From Spongospora subterranea (lineage: Eukaryota > Endomyxa > Phytomyxea > Plasmodiophorida > Plasmodiophoridae), in assembly GCA_900404475.1 (NCBI GenBank), contig OUQQ01000122.1, positions 1 through 39,036 of the forward strand: a stretch of DNA of 39,036 nt, given 5' to 3'. Under the pieces are notes generated by a model that searched no databases, was not told where the DNA came from, and was given only the letters and a program-made list of their open reading frames with translations. Both the position numbers and the translations under genes were made by a program. Of this stretch, positions 10,691 to 21,654 are shown one piece after another (within the stretch, counting starts at the first letter, position 1; each line of letters opens with the position of its first letter).

Positions 10691-11840
10691 ATGGCGCGGA
10701 ATGAGGAGAAGGCACAGTCGATGCTGAACAGGTGGCTGGCGTATAAACGAGGAGATGCGGCGCCTCAGCCTAAAGAGGCACGCCGCCCGTTCCTAACCAG
10801 TCAATGTCAAACACTTGTTCAGGCCGATAAATGGCGCAAACAGGTGTGTTTATGAACCTGAGCACAAGCGCTTGTTAACAAAAGCCTCAGTCACTATCAT
10901 CTACCATTTCCTGTTCATTTTCTTTGTTTTTAACGTGCTTAATTTTATTTTTTCAATTTGTGGGCAATCGGTTTTGTTACTTTGTTCAACTCCTCACATT
11001 CTGAATTCTCTTTTTCCACCTTCGATTTTTGGTTCAAGTTTGTCATTATTAGTTTGTTAGTCGTTATGCATGTGGTGTTTGTTTGACCATGCGTAAAGCT
11101 TTGAGGCGAATGTGTTTTACTTTGTTATCTGGCGATGCACCTTCTTTTTATTGCGAAAACTTTTGTTTTGAATCTTCAATATGTTATCCAAAGTTCAGTG
11201 AATCTTAACTCGAAATGTTTTGCAAAAGTTTCATTTTCGTCAATGCTTCTCTTAGGTTTTGCGTGAGATTAGCATGTCGGTGACTCGTATTCAAAATGGT
11301 GGCATCGGAGAGCATCGTATTCGAGACCTCAACGACCAAATCAACAAGCTACTGGGCGAGAAAAGACATTGGGAAACTCGCTGCCTTCAGTTGGGCGGGG
11401 GAGACTACGCGCGCGGGCCCCAGGTCACCGATGCCGACGGCAAGGTTGTTCGTGGACATGGTGGTTACATGTATTTCGGTGCTGCACGTGATCTTCCCGG
11501 CGTCCGAGAGCTTTTGGAACAACGGGCAGCGGCTGGCGCTCAAGTCGCTCGACGTGATTTGAAGGAAATGAATGCCGCCACGAACCCTCGTTATTTTGGG
11601 TTTTTGGATGAAGAGATGGCTGAACTGGAGCGAGTTGAACGTGACGCTGAGATTCAGGCATGGGAAGGAGCGTTGGAAAGCGTTGATGATTCTGAGAAGG
11701 ATGCCGATACCATTCGTGATCTGGAGTCGGTTCTGCGTGATCCCCGTCCCCCGCTTGCGGTTCCGACGTCGGCCGAGCTGGACCAGCAGCTGCTGCTGTA
11801 CCGGAAGCAACAGCTGTTGATGGAGCTGGAGTGCTCATAA
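10691..11840 (+). CDS. ISY1: Pre-mRNA-splicing factor ISY1
   Basis: Exon 1 (10691-10843) encodes MARNEEKAQSMLNRWLAYKR and further residues to KWRKQ. A 412-bp intron (CAG/GTGTGT...CTTAG) joins it in phase 0 to exon 2 (11256-11840), giving 245 aa. The conserved ISY1 core is clear: RIQNGGIGEHRIRDLNDQIN, then HWETRCLQLGG, DYARGP, GYMYFGAARDLPGVREL. The acidic region and the C-terminal QQLLLYRKQQLLMELE helix also match the family. ISY1 belongs to the NineTeen/Prp19-related complex (NTC) and acts in the catalytic spliceosome. It sits upstream of ATG8 on the same strand with 412 bp between them. Human ISY1 is 285 aa, so this one is slightly shorter in the middle and C-terminal parts. The assignment is secure, and the intron length is unusual compared with the short introns nearby. 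Confidence 0.93.
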
Positions 11841-12733
<893 letters not shown>

Positions 12734-13282
12734 TTCGTGAAGATAATGAACAAACCGAATTCCGAAATATGTCCACTTTTGAACAGTGTTGTTACTGAAA
12801 ATGTGATTGAAATTGGTATTGAGCAGGCTTGGAACATGAAATGGATGAGTTTGAGGTGTTCCCACAGACAAATCGCGAAGTCCTCAATCCTTTTTAATAA
12901 TAGGCAACAAAAACCATGAACCAAGTAATCAACTGAATAAACGTCAAAAAATCAAAGAGCGCAAAAGGTTTGCGGTGGAGAGTACTTACGTATGGTCCTT
13001 GCAGTTTTGAAATAGAACCGCAGGTCGCCTGACATTGTAAAATGGACAACACAGGAACAGGTTGAATCAAAAAGCATTGCCGATCAAACAAAGAAGAGCG
13101 CCTCGTTTTGTGACCCATGACCAGGTTTGACGAGTTCGGTATCTCTTTATTTCATTAGGTTCACGATATCACTTTTTCCGACTCATTCCGTTTCCTCACA
13201 ATTTTGGATTCAAGAATTAATATAGGTATCTTATTTGTAAAGTTGCTTTCTGGGTTCAACTTCCTTGACCTTGATTCCTTGG
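12734..13282. other. Convergent spacer between ATG8 and RRM gene
   Basis: ATG8 (plus) and the RRM/CCCH gene (minus) converge here. I see no gene. Small ORFs on both strands are not domain-like. Confidence 0.5.
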
Positions 13283-14209
13283 TCACGAAACACTAACGAT
13301 GCGCGAACGCGGGGATCGATCACGGTCATCACGTCGATTGACACTGACTGGAGTCGCTGGCGGTGATACTTTGCCAGACCCGGCAATTCCTGCGATGCGA
13401 ACATCCACCTTATTGTCGCCAAAATGTTCATATTCACAGGAGTCTTTTTCTAAACAGTCTGTATGATGGTTGCACCTTTTACGTGATCCGATCGCTTTTG
13501 ATACAGGTGGTCGTTCATCTCGTTCCCGTCTACCGGCTGAATTCCGACTTCGGTCTTGATATTTATGATCAGATCCTGACTCGCGATATCTCCCTTCTGG
13601 TCTAGGGTCACGATGCCGATCATCATTTCTCGACTCGCGGTGTCTGTCATCTCCACTTGAATCGCGGTACCTGTTATCATGTTTGGAATCACGATACCAG
13701 TCCCCGTTTCTTGAATCGCGGGTCCTATCATCATGTCTCGACTCATAATGTCGAGCCTCGTTGCCGTTTCGCGAGCTAAAACGTCGGTCGGTTCCATCAG
13801 CGTCCAGATGGAGCCAATCGCACCTATCACCTTTCTTGCAATGAGGATAATGTATACATTGACCTTTTGCTGGAAAGTCTTCGTGGTCATTGCGATACGA
13901 CCGCGATGGAACAGAAGGACGATGGGTGGCGCGCGAGTCTTCCGCCGCGGCCAATCGGTCCGGATGACGCGAAATTGAATATTGCAGCGTGATCGAGTTG
14001 CCATTCAGTTGATATTTACGGGAATGATGTGTCAATGCATGTGCGGCCAGTTCAGTAGTGCTGAAATACGCATATCCATATCCCATACTGAGGCCCGACC
14101 GGCGATCTTTCGGAATGTCAACCGCGGTGCAGTTCAGGAACTGCTTCAACTGCTCTTCCGTCGTGTCGACCGACAACCCTTCGACATCCAGAACACGGCA
14201 TGGTGGCAT
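13283..14209 (-). CDS. RNA-binding protein: RRM plus two CCCH fingers and RD/RS-like region
   Basis: This is a single uninterrupted ORF of 308 aa. Residues 4-80 form an RRM, with RNP2-like RVLDVEGL (5-12) and RNP1-like MGYGYAYF (42-49). Two zinc-finger motifs of the C-x5-C-x5-C-x3-H type follow at 118-134 (CIHYPHCKKGDRCDWLH) and 246-262 (CNHHTDCLEKDSCEYEH), a spacing seen in Nab2/ZC3H14-type fingers. Between them lies an Arg/Asp/Ser-rich region with a loose nine- to ten-residue repeat (DDRHRESRN, DDRHRDPRP). The C-terminus has SP-type phosphorylatable sites (DRSPRSR). It is likely a nuclear mRNA-processing or poly(A)-binding factor, but I cannot name an orthologue. Pieces of the repeat-rich part recur at 17.67 and 21.67 kb. 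The 5' UTR carries a strong hairpin touching the ATG. Confidence 0.8.
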   Translation of the reverse strand: MPPCRVLDVEGLSVDTTEEQLKQFLNCTAVDIPKDRRSGLSMGYGYAYFSTTELAAHALTHHSRKYQLNGNSITLQYSISRHPDRLAAAEDSRATHRPSVPSRSYRNDHEDFPAKGQCIHYPHCKKGDRCDWLHLDADGTDRRFSSRNGNEARHYESRHDDRTRDSRNGDWYRDSKHDNRYRDSSGDDRHRESRNDDRHRDPRPEGRYRESGSDHKYQDRSRNSAGRRERDERPPVSKAIGSRKRCNHHTDCLEKDSCEYEHFGDNKVDVRIAGIAGSGKVSPPATPVSVNRRDDRDRSPRSRIVSVS

Positions 14210-14261
14210 AGTCGCTAAGCGGAACTTCCGAGAACGGCGACGAAGTTGAGCTTAGCGACTA
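14209..14261 (-). promoter_or_regulatory. Strong 5'-leader hairpin abutting the RRM gene start codon
   Basis: TAGTCGCTAAGC (14209-14220) pairs perfectly with GCTTAGCGACTA (14250-14261). An inner stem AACTTC/GAAGTT extends it across a 13-base loop. On the minus strand the hairpin ends at the first base of the ATG, so it would lie in the leader if transcription starts upstream of 14261. Confidence 0.6.
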
Positions 14262-14930
14262 GGAAAAGGCGAACAGCTCCAGTGCCTGGGGTAGTGGTTG
14301 CGCCATAGGTGGTGTACTGTTGGAGGGTGCTATCGGGAAAGCCAATTAATAGGTATTCCGTCTTGCAATAGCCTGATAATAAGGCACATCAAAGTGTATA
14401 TAGGAGGTCAAAAGTTTATCCAGATACAGTAGGATTCTCACTCGGTTCTCCTATGGCCTATGGGTGTCTCCCGACAATTCATGTATAAACGGGTTGTCGT
14501 CCTCGCAATTTTGACTACACCGTCAAGCAGATTTTGAGCTGTCCGGTTAAACTCTGCCCTCGTATTTTCAGAAGCAAGGTTTCAAATATCGGTCGACCCA
14601 AATTAATAAGTGGCATCTCTCCAGCATATCTGATGATGTCGAGGCGTTATTTCCTGTATTCTATATCAACTTAATTTGATCTTACTCAATCGGTAGTTTT
14701 CTTTGACATTCTGGGAGTCATTACTTTATCAAGGAAGCTGCACTTTTTTGTAAACACTTAAGAACTAAGGCGGGTAACCTTAACAGCTTTTGTGATGTTG
14801 GGATTTGCGTCCATACACGAGCGACTATTCTCTACGATTATTCGTTTCGGATCCATTGCCTCGCAATTTGCTCACTATGTAATGAATGTTTACTAAAATC
14901 CTTCAATCGAGTTTATTTTCAAAAGGGTCA
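14262..14930. other. Upstream region of RRM gene, no gene seen
   Basis: Nothing coding is recognisable. The sequence probably holds the promoter of the minus-strand RRM gene. Confidence 0.4.
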
Positions 14931-14939
14931 AAGACCAAT

Positions 14940-15425
14940 CTCCGGAATTCAATAATTCAAACCACGAGTTCCATTCAATCATCCCACCAACTACTAGATA
15001 TCTCTCATCACCAACCATCATTAAACGGTCTCAGCAACTCTCGTTTTTTTTTAATACTAACGTGCCTGAAAAGCCGATCTCCTCCGAATCACGCTCAGTA
15101 AACGCATCGGCAATGATACGAAATGAAGTGGTTATCATAAGCACTGGTTTTTTGAGCGGAATAGAAACCCAGAGCAGAAGAAGCACAACCGGTCTGGAAC
15201 TGGAACAGGAGAATCCTTTCCACCGAGTGGGATTCCGAGTTAATATATTGATATCGAGAATAACAATTCGCTGAAACAGCATAATGATTGGGTGGTCAAG
15301 TGCAATAAATAGTTCTTCATGGGATATTAATTCTTCCTGATTTTTTTAATTTGATGTCATTACCGTTTATACCTCTGGGGGAAAAGGACGGCAACCGTGG
15401 TGGCCTGACAAACCAATGGAGAAAC
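14940..15425. repeat. Repeat family A, copy 1, with imperfect terminal inversion
   Basis: This copy matches 17310-17600 (same orientation, right half) and 22080-22545 (inverted, nearly whole length). Inside it, sequence around 15010-15065 is an imperfect reverse complement of 15235-15300 (shared core CATCATTA...TCAGC), so the unit is fold-back-like. No transposase is visible. It resembles a non-autonomous DNA element or MITE. Confidence 0.65.
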
Positions 15426-15426
15426 C

Positions 15427-15632
15427 AATGGGTTTTGACCAAAGAGCTGTACAATTGCAGAGGAATATCATACCGCGTATCTGAGGGTTCAGGACGGATC
15501 TTAATCGCGCCCTGAGGTGCACCTCAACTTCCCTGATGTATCGATCAATTTCACACACCCGTATGGAAATATCGAACTCCACCCACATTGGCGACGTATT
15601 CATCAATGCACAATCACGAGTGTGGATATCAT
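15427..15632 (-). pseudogene. Partial copy of the 19.1-19.9 kb gene
   Basis: This segment matches 19592-19832 closely, including the stretch encoding MNTSPMWVEFD on the minus strand. Two internal deletions of about 27 and 16 bp relative to the longer copy break its frame. One deletion leaves the perfect palindrome GAGGTGCACCTC. Confidence 0.7.
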
Positions 15633-15700
15633 TGATTAGTGTGGCAGACTCCGCTCGACTACTAGCGAAATTAACCCGACACAATCAAATGCACATGCTC
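15633..15700. repeat. Repeat family C, copy 1
   Basis: Sequence including GCAGACTCCGCTCGACTACT recurs at 31850-31965. The copy at 31.9 kb carries an extra 26-base insertion. In both places family D follows in the same orientation. Confidence 0.7.
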
Positions 15701-15971
15701 CCTCTGTCCGGTATGAATTGCCCATGATCGCAGTCCTCGCGGGATTTTGGCGGCATTTTTTTTGCAAATTTTCATATGAAACCAACGATGAAACTAAGCG
15801 AATCCCGTTGTTACAATGTCATGCTCACTTATCGTTCTTTATAAATTCATCTTCAAACACCTTGTTTTGTTTGCAAAATCTTTGGCGTACCGGGCCCAAG
15901 CATCTAGGATGAATCAGAACCTGGAAGCGGGGGCTGATAATAGGAAAGACCCTAAATGTCCAATGCTTACC

Positions 15972-15994
15972 AATGCTCTGCGTTGCAGAGCATT
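15972..15994. repeat. Perfect 10-bp hairpin with 3-base loop
   Basis: AATGCTCTGC, loop GTT, GCAGAGCATT. Confidence 0.8.
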
Positions 15995-16117
15995 TGAAAG
16001 ATCATGACCATGGCCACCCTGTCAAAGGTGCCTTTTCCGCTGTTGCAGATAAGCTCAAGGTCCACCAGAGGAAAGCCCATATTTTAATTGTGCCGTTAAG
16101 TTTTTGACAATTCATAA

Positions 16118-16168
16118 CTGTCGACAGCTGGCCCAGTCAGAAATCATGACTTTCAGCTGTCGACAGCT
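16118..16168. repeat. Pair of palindromes with SalI-type core
   Basis: CTGTCGACAG (16118-16127) and AGCTGTCGACAGCT (16155-16168) are self-complementary and share the same core 27 bases apart. They sit just left of family D and could be an element border. No protein binding can be inferred. Confidence 0.6.
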
Positions 16169-16179
16169 AGTACGTTACA

Positions 16180-16620
16180 GTTCAAGTCATGTCCACACTA
16201 AAAATGACACATTTGACTATGCAAATCAAAAGCGATAGGACGAAGCAAGGAAATCGATCAACTTGCAAAGATGGGGCGAAAATTGGGTCCAAAATCAGCA
16301 TGGACCATGTCATCCTTTAAATTCAACTTCGGAAATACGAAAGAACTAACTTGAAACGCTTCTGCAGGCGAACATCAAACTTGCGGTCACTTCCCAAACT
16401 ACCCAGATAGAGACAGGTTTTGCAAAATACCAGGTGAATTCGAGCCCATAATGCTAATTAACAGAGCGCGCACTGGACACAGCAGATGCAGACAACACCT
16501 CAGCAACATTTAATTGGAAACACAAAAAAGTGCAGGCATTGCGAAAAACATCCCGAAACAATCGAACAGCAGGTATTACAATGCAAAGAATTCAAAATCA
16601 GCCTCAAGAAATGCAGGCGA
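16180..16620 (+). mobile_element. Family D: degraded non-LTR retrotransposon 3' end
   Basis: Within 16450-16600 the plus strand encodes LINRARTGHSRCRQHL and, after a stop, IGNTKKCRHCEKHPETIEQQ followed by LQCKEF. This matches the C-terminal pattern of many LINE proteins: R-x-R-T-GH, then C-x2-C, then ET-x-x-H/Q-x-LxC. A related copy at 31970-32218 lacks the C-x2-C part, apparently through a deletion at a short CAAA microhomology. The element is dead: it has an in-frame stop and no visible reverse transcriptase. Confidence 0.55.
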
Positions 16621-16755
16621 CGGGGCTCTGGTATCTGGCGGTTTTGGCGTATCAACACCAGCACTCCTGGGCTCGGTCACGTTCATGGCTTCAAGATTCA
16701 GACAGACACGCTGTTGAGTAGCACTCATTGTTGTATTTTTGAGTTCTTCTCCTTG

Positions 16756-17062
16756 ATAAACCAGTTCAGAATTTCTGGCGTTCAACTGGATGACATTCAC
16801 CATGAATAGTCTGGTTCTCCTTCTGATGAAGCTCTCCAAGACAAAGTTGAAATTTTATGGATTGTTGCCTTGAAATTTTACAAAGGTATTATTTGGCATA
16901 ATCCTGTTCCTCTTTCCCGTCAATGTTTAGACGTGGATGTTGTCCCGATTAGGTTGTAGATTAGCAATTCCATTGTGCTCCCCCTTGCAGTCAAACCGCA
17001 TTGTCGCGTGAACCCCTTGAATGCCCCCTCCAATCTTGAGTTTGGCCATCTGGCCTTCTTGT
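16756..17062 (-). repeat. Family E, copy 1 (inverted partner at 32862-33157)
   Basis: About 300 bp of near-identical sequence occurs here and, reversed, at 32862-33157. The minus strand here reads MAKLKIGGGIQGVHATMRF in an open frame, and similar coding can be read on the plus strand of the partner. Function is unknown. It is probably part of a transposon gene. Confidence 0.7.
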
Positions 17063-17309
17063 AAAAAATAATATCGCCCCCCAGTCTCTATACTCTTTGC
17101 TATACCTGGCGTTTTTTCCAGCAAGTGAAGAATGTTCTTTCAATGGAAGATTGGCAAGTAAAAATGAAATTAAAGGGAATGGGATATTGCCGTCGTTGTT
17201 GTAAATCATCATCGTCGAAACATCGAGATCTGGGTTGTTTTCAAAAGATAATTTATGACAATTTTTTTTCTTTCTAATACACATTGCCAAAAGCGATTTT
17301 CAAAGCTGT

Positions 17310-17600
17310 TTTCTGCGCTGGTATTCTATGCCGAATAGAAACCCAGAGCAGAAGAAACACAACCGGTCTGAACAGGAGAATCCTTTCCACCCGAATGGGA
17401 TTCCGAGTCAATATATTGATATCGAGAAACACAATTCGCTGAAACAGCATTATGATTGGGTGGTCAAGTGCAATAAATAGTTCTTCATGGGATATTAATT
17501 CTTCTTTATTTTTTTTCATTTAATGTCATTGCCGTTTATACTCTGGTGAAAAGGACGACAACCGTGGTGGCCTGACAAACCAATGGAGAAGGCGGGTCAC
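17310..17600. repeat. Repeat family A, copy 2 (right half)
   Basis: It matches 15150-15425 in direct orientation over a shared AATAAATAGTTCTTCATGG block and ends with the same CCGTGGTGGCCTGACAAACC sequence. Confidence 0.75.
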
Positions 17601-17604
17601 CCCT

Positions 17605-17850
17605 GAGAGAGTTAGCCGATCATTATTGATTCCCTTCAACTGGACGAATTTAGAATTCGCTGAAATTGCTTATGATCTGATCCTGGCTCGCGAGGTCCCG
17701 TTTACGATACAGTTTCATGGTCTTCAACTGTAAGTATCGTGTCATATTCCCTTGATTCGCGTTACCTGTTATCATGTTTCAAATCACCATACCGGTTCCT
17801 CATTATTTAAATCGCGGGTCCTATCATCCTGTCTCGACTTGTAATTGTCG
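17605..17850. repeat. Family F, copy 1: RRM-gene-like fragment
   Basis: From 17668 the sequence parallels 13560-13760 of the RRM/CCCH gene (shared blocks: TTATGATC, GATCCTG, ATCGCGGGTCCTATCATC, TGTCTCGACT), so it is a duplicated, degraded piece of the RD-repeat coding region. The first 100 bases (17610-17705) also recur inverted at 21895-21985. Confidence 0.65.
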
Positions 17851-17859
17851 AGTATAGGT

Positions 17860-19077
17860 GCTGTTCAGAGACCTGACACGGAGGCCAGTTCCATGGACGG
17901 TCTCCGTTTGCGATGTCGCCATTCTCGAACAATCTACCTATTCGTTGTTTTTCACGAAACCGTTCGTTCGGGCTGAACGAATAAACTTGATTCTAACAGG
18001 CTATAAGCCCAAACTCGCTGTCGGTGAGCAACTCAACAAGACAAAACTACTCCCAGTTCTCATTTGTTGAGTTTCGGGGCCCGTATATCGACAGCGGGCA
18101 GATGCGAATGACTGGCCGTGTTGCCGGTAGCGCAACGTTACCCTGACTAGCATCTACGATACGTCCCATTGGTTTTAGGGGTACGGCTTGTAACGCACGA
18201 TGGCGACGAATTAACAGTGATTATTATTGAGGAAGACGAGTATGGCGAGGTGATTCAGGTGGCGACTCATTTCAGAGGTGGGCACGGATTGCATCCCAGT
18301 TTTTCCTGACCGCAACGATGTTCACACAGGCCCCCTGATCCGCCAATCTGCGCTCTATTTTGTGTTGACAAGGGAGAGTTGCCTGTTTTAGAATCAAGAC
18401 CAATTCGTCTAAGTTAAATCGTTGATTGACGACGAAGATGTTCAGACAATTACAAACAAAGTGAGTTTGCGGTCAAACAGTACAGTGTACCGCAAGATTC
18501 CTCTGCGCATATTGAAAAACCTTGATTAAAAATCAGCAATTTCAAAACTGCGTGCAATTCTCAGATTTGAGATTGAAACAAAGTGCTGTGGAAAAAGTGG
18601 AGCACACCAAAATGGTTATTCATGTGGGAATTAGAAAGATGATCTGTAGCATGGGATCTTGTAGTTGCAATATAAGTTGCTGCGTCTGCATCGATTTTCC
18701 GGGAAGATCTTTTTATGACAATCCTGCTCTCTCGGTATACGCGATCATATCGATATTACAGACTTTCAAACGAAACAGAGCATGAGCATCTTCAGACAAA
18801 GGCGCCATCCAAACCAATGCTCTTTTTTGGAGGTTTCATTGTGCCCCAATAGATCACAACAGGATATTGAGATGGAATCACCAAACCCGGGCTTCTGGCC
18901 ACTAACGGCAAGCCTGATGTTGATCGTAAGCAGTGCCCTTTCGATATCACTTCAGTTGAATCATTGACTATAAACCAAACTGATGTCAAAGACAATTCAG
19001 TGCTCAATCCACTTTCATGAAAACATTTCACGATTGTATTGTCAAAAGGGCGAAGACGAAATTCGACATGGAATCAA
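17860..19077. other. Intergenic region with one coding-like short ORF
   Basis: No recognised gene. A plus-strand open stretch at about 18146-18310 encodes an acidic segment (LVTHDGDELTVIIIEEDEYG) that looks coding-like but lacks an ATG and a known domain. Other ORFs (17858-18070, 18522-18785) show no domain. Confidence 0.35.
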
Positions 19078-19932
19078 TCATGAGCTATTGTCCAACATAC
19101 TGTAGGAAGATTCACTCGACCATCCGCTTAACCACCCTTCCCCTTCGCTCGAGTCAACGTCGACCATTCCTCTGCCGTGGCGGCTGATCGCCGCTCCGTC
19201 GTTTACTATTGTCGACACAGTCGGTTTTGCGCCCCAAGCAATTCCGTCATGATTCGCCGGTGCTGCAACGTCATCCCATAGGTTGATGGATGTTGTAAGA
19301 GCCTTTGAGGGATCTTCCTCCGCCGAGGGATCTTCCTCCACCTCGGCCATTAATATCGATTCGACCAAAATCGACTCAACGTGAAATCCAACAGGTTTGG
19401 TCAGCGACCTTAGCTTGCGTAGAAACCTGGGACTTTCAATCACCTTCCGAGCGTGTCCATTGGCGCTCTCAACAGCATCTCGTAGCGCCCGGAAAACAAT
19501 AACGAAGATTTCCCTGCCTGGACTTCCGGCCCCAGCCATGGCGAACCGTTTCACCTTCAAGACCCTCCCGGTCAGAAATACATTCGCCACTGGGGTTTTG
19601 ACCAGAGAGCTGTACAATTGCAGAGGAATATCATACCGCATATCCGAGGGTTCAGGACGGATCATAATCGAAACGCGCTTTATGGTTGATCCTTGCGCCC
19701 TGAGGTGTTTTCCTGATGGATAGCACCTCAACTTCCCTGATGTATCGATCAATTTCACACACCCGTGTGGGACGTCGAACTCCACCCACATTGGCGACGT
19801 ATTCATCAATTGCCCAATCGCGCTTGAAGTTGCTGATCGGAATTCGGGGCGAACAAAGTGAAGTGAGCCCAATGGACCGGCGTTCGGTGCGGAATTCAGG
19901 ATGATTGGGCCGAAATTTCCGCCGTACCACAC
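19078..19932 (-). CDS. Hypothetical protein, long minus-strand ORF
   Basis: The frame is open for 285 codons. It opens with GTG and an upstream in-frame TAA, so a spliced or different start is likely; the first internal ATG is MNTSPMWVEFDV. Residues 43-150 look globular (TIKRVSIMIRPEPSDMRYDI, VFLTGRVLKVKRFAM). The C-terminal third is acidic and Ser-rich (EEDPSAEEDPSKA, SSEGEGWLSGWSSESSYSML). I do not recognise the family. Part of it is duplicated at 15427-15632, which suggests either a repetitive-element gene or a host gene copied by local rearrangement. Confidence 0.45.
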   Translation of the reverse strand: MWYGGNFGPIILNSAPNAGPLGSLHFVRPEFRSATSSAIGQLMNTSPMWVEFDVPHGCVKLIDTSGKLRCYPSGKHLRAQGSTIKRVSIMIRPEPSDMRYDIPLQLYSSLVKTPVANVFLTGRVLKVKRFAMAGAGSPGREIFVIVFRALRDAVESANGHARKVIESPRFLRKLRSLTKPVGFHVESILVESILMAEVEEDPSAEEDPSKALTTSINLWDDVAAPANHDGIAWGAKPTVSTIVNDGAAISRHGRGMVDVDSSEGEGWLSGWSSESSYSMLDNSS

Positions 19933-20256
19933 ATATTAGTGTTCATCAGTTTCGCTGGTGACGCCGGGTATTGATGGTGGCGAAACATCGATAATGAGGT
20001 ATTTGTAGCAACTTTTTGTTTACAAAGAGTTGTTTGGAAACTGTGAGCGACGGCGAATGAGGCAAGCGTTTTCGAAGAAAATAAGCACCCCTTATGCGTC
20101 CTTGAGAATTTAGAGTCGATACTTGAATGGGTGTGATGGGTTTTTATTATGAAATGTTTGAGGCTCTGGATCATCGGATGGATATAATACAAAGAAATGA
20201 TACTGATCCACAGATCCATCCCATCCGACATAGACAGAATAACTAGAATAACTTAC

Positions 20257-20652
20257 CCAGATATTCATACCGAGACACGAGTGCACTCTCAAATGTATTG
20301 GTTGACAATACGATCGCGTAACCGTTTGAACCAAACTTACTGAAGTCGCCGACGGGCTAGGTAAACAACCTTCTCTCTTTAACCGTGAGCGTGCGATTTC
20401 TTTTTGGACCGAAAAAATGATATCCTTTTGCTTGGTTAAGTATCCAATAAATATGCATTTGGTCATTCTTGGTTGAAGTTTGCGATGGAGTTGCATGAGT
20501 CCGCACGGTATATCGTAGCTTGCGGACGGTACAACTACACAGATAACCTTATTTTCCGGCGCCAATGGCTTTGACCTCATTGCATAATCTGGCCGAGTTT
20601 GAACTATATCTGTGCGACGCATATCGGATGTCGGAAGAATAGTGAAACCCAC
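20257..20652 (-). pseudogene. Possible copia-type integrase/RT linker fragment
   Basis: The minus-strand frame contains KLQPRMTKCIFIGYLTKQKD followed by IARSR. This resembles the Ty1/copia polyprotein segment between integrase and reverse transcriptase (family pattern: L-x-P-x-x-x-KC-I/V-F-I/V-GY, then SRD). The frame has no ATG start near its beginning and ends at a GTAAGT that could be a donor at 20256. Neighbouring copia hallmarks are missing. It may belong with the pre-integrase fragment at 31.7 kb. Confidence 0.35.
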
Positions 20653-20654
20653 GA

Positions 20655-21654
20655 CTTTGCTTTCCGTTGTCCATCTAGGAGTCCCCGTTTCTATGGTTTG
20701 TTGTTGTTTATAGCCAATGACGGCCTGACGACATTACCATATATAAACCCCTTGACGCGTCAATAGGTTTTGGCAATATCAATAACCGGCGATATAGACC
20801 TCCAATCAATGATGCCCTAATTGATTTTCTTCAGAGAGATTTACGTTTGACTGGCGTTGGACTGCGGTCCCTACAGCCGCATTCTTCTGGAATCCATGAG
20901 AAAAGATGGAGAAGCAAGGCTGGACCTGAATATCAAGGGAACAAATGGCTTTGCACATTCCCTAAAACTTGACATCAGTAGGAATATGATCTGAGTATCC
21001 CATGAGCGGTAGCGACGCATCATGGCTGATGACTCCCATAGAATCATTGTTTTCTAAACCCGTTCTGCTCAAATGGCAGGGCTAGAAATCACCCTGATGT
21101 GAGTTTTAGCGTCGATGTGTTAGCAACATGATCGAGAGGAAGAGGTTTGAAGAGGTTAGCGCAATATCATGAAGGACATGAGTCGTAAGATCACAAATCG
21201 TGCTCATGCTACGGCCTTAGTTCTATGTGCTCTACTGTTGCTGCAAAAACAGTACAAACTTTCACCTATCATGGTCCCGTTCGAAAGCACAATGATTGGA
21301 CTTTTATCAAAGCGAATTCGTTCTGATTGGAGATTGACCCTTCTCATGCAGAAGCAGCTCACCAGAGTATCCACAAAATAACCCAACTGATTAAGTAAGA
21401 TCAAGTCAAGTCACTGTGTATAAAGCAGATGCTGCCTCAATAGCATCATTAATGCAGCGATGCCACTTATTGAACAGGATTGACCAATAATCTGAAATCT
21501 CAATTCTAAAATACGGGCGCAAATGAACCGGACAGATCAAAATCTGCTTGTCAAAATTTCGAATACATTAAGAAACCGATACGAGCATTGACAGGCTTTG
21601 GCTGAGGTGACGCAGGATTCCAGAAAATAAATAAGTCATGAATCGATTCGACGA
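20655..21654. other. Spacer without recognised gene
   Basis: A TATATA motif and short ORFs occur, but I can support no gene or domain. Confidence 0.4.

Noticed and set aside
11425..11838. Minus-strand ORFs opposite ISY1
   Set aside because: They are shadows of ISY1 exon 2, with no domain of their own.
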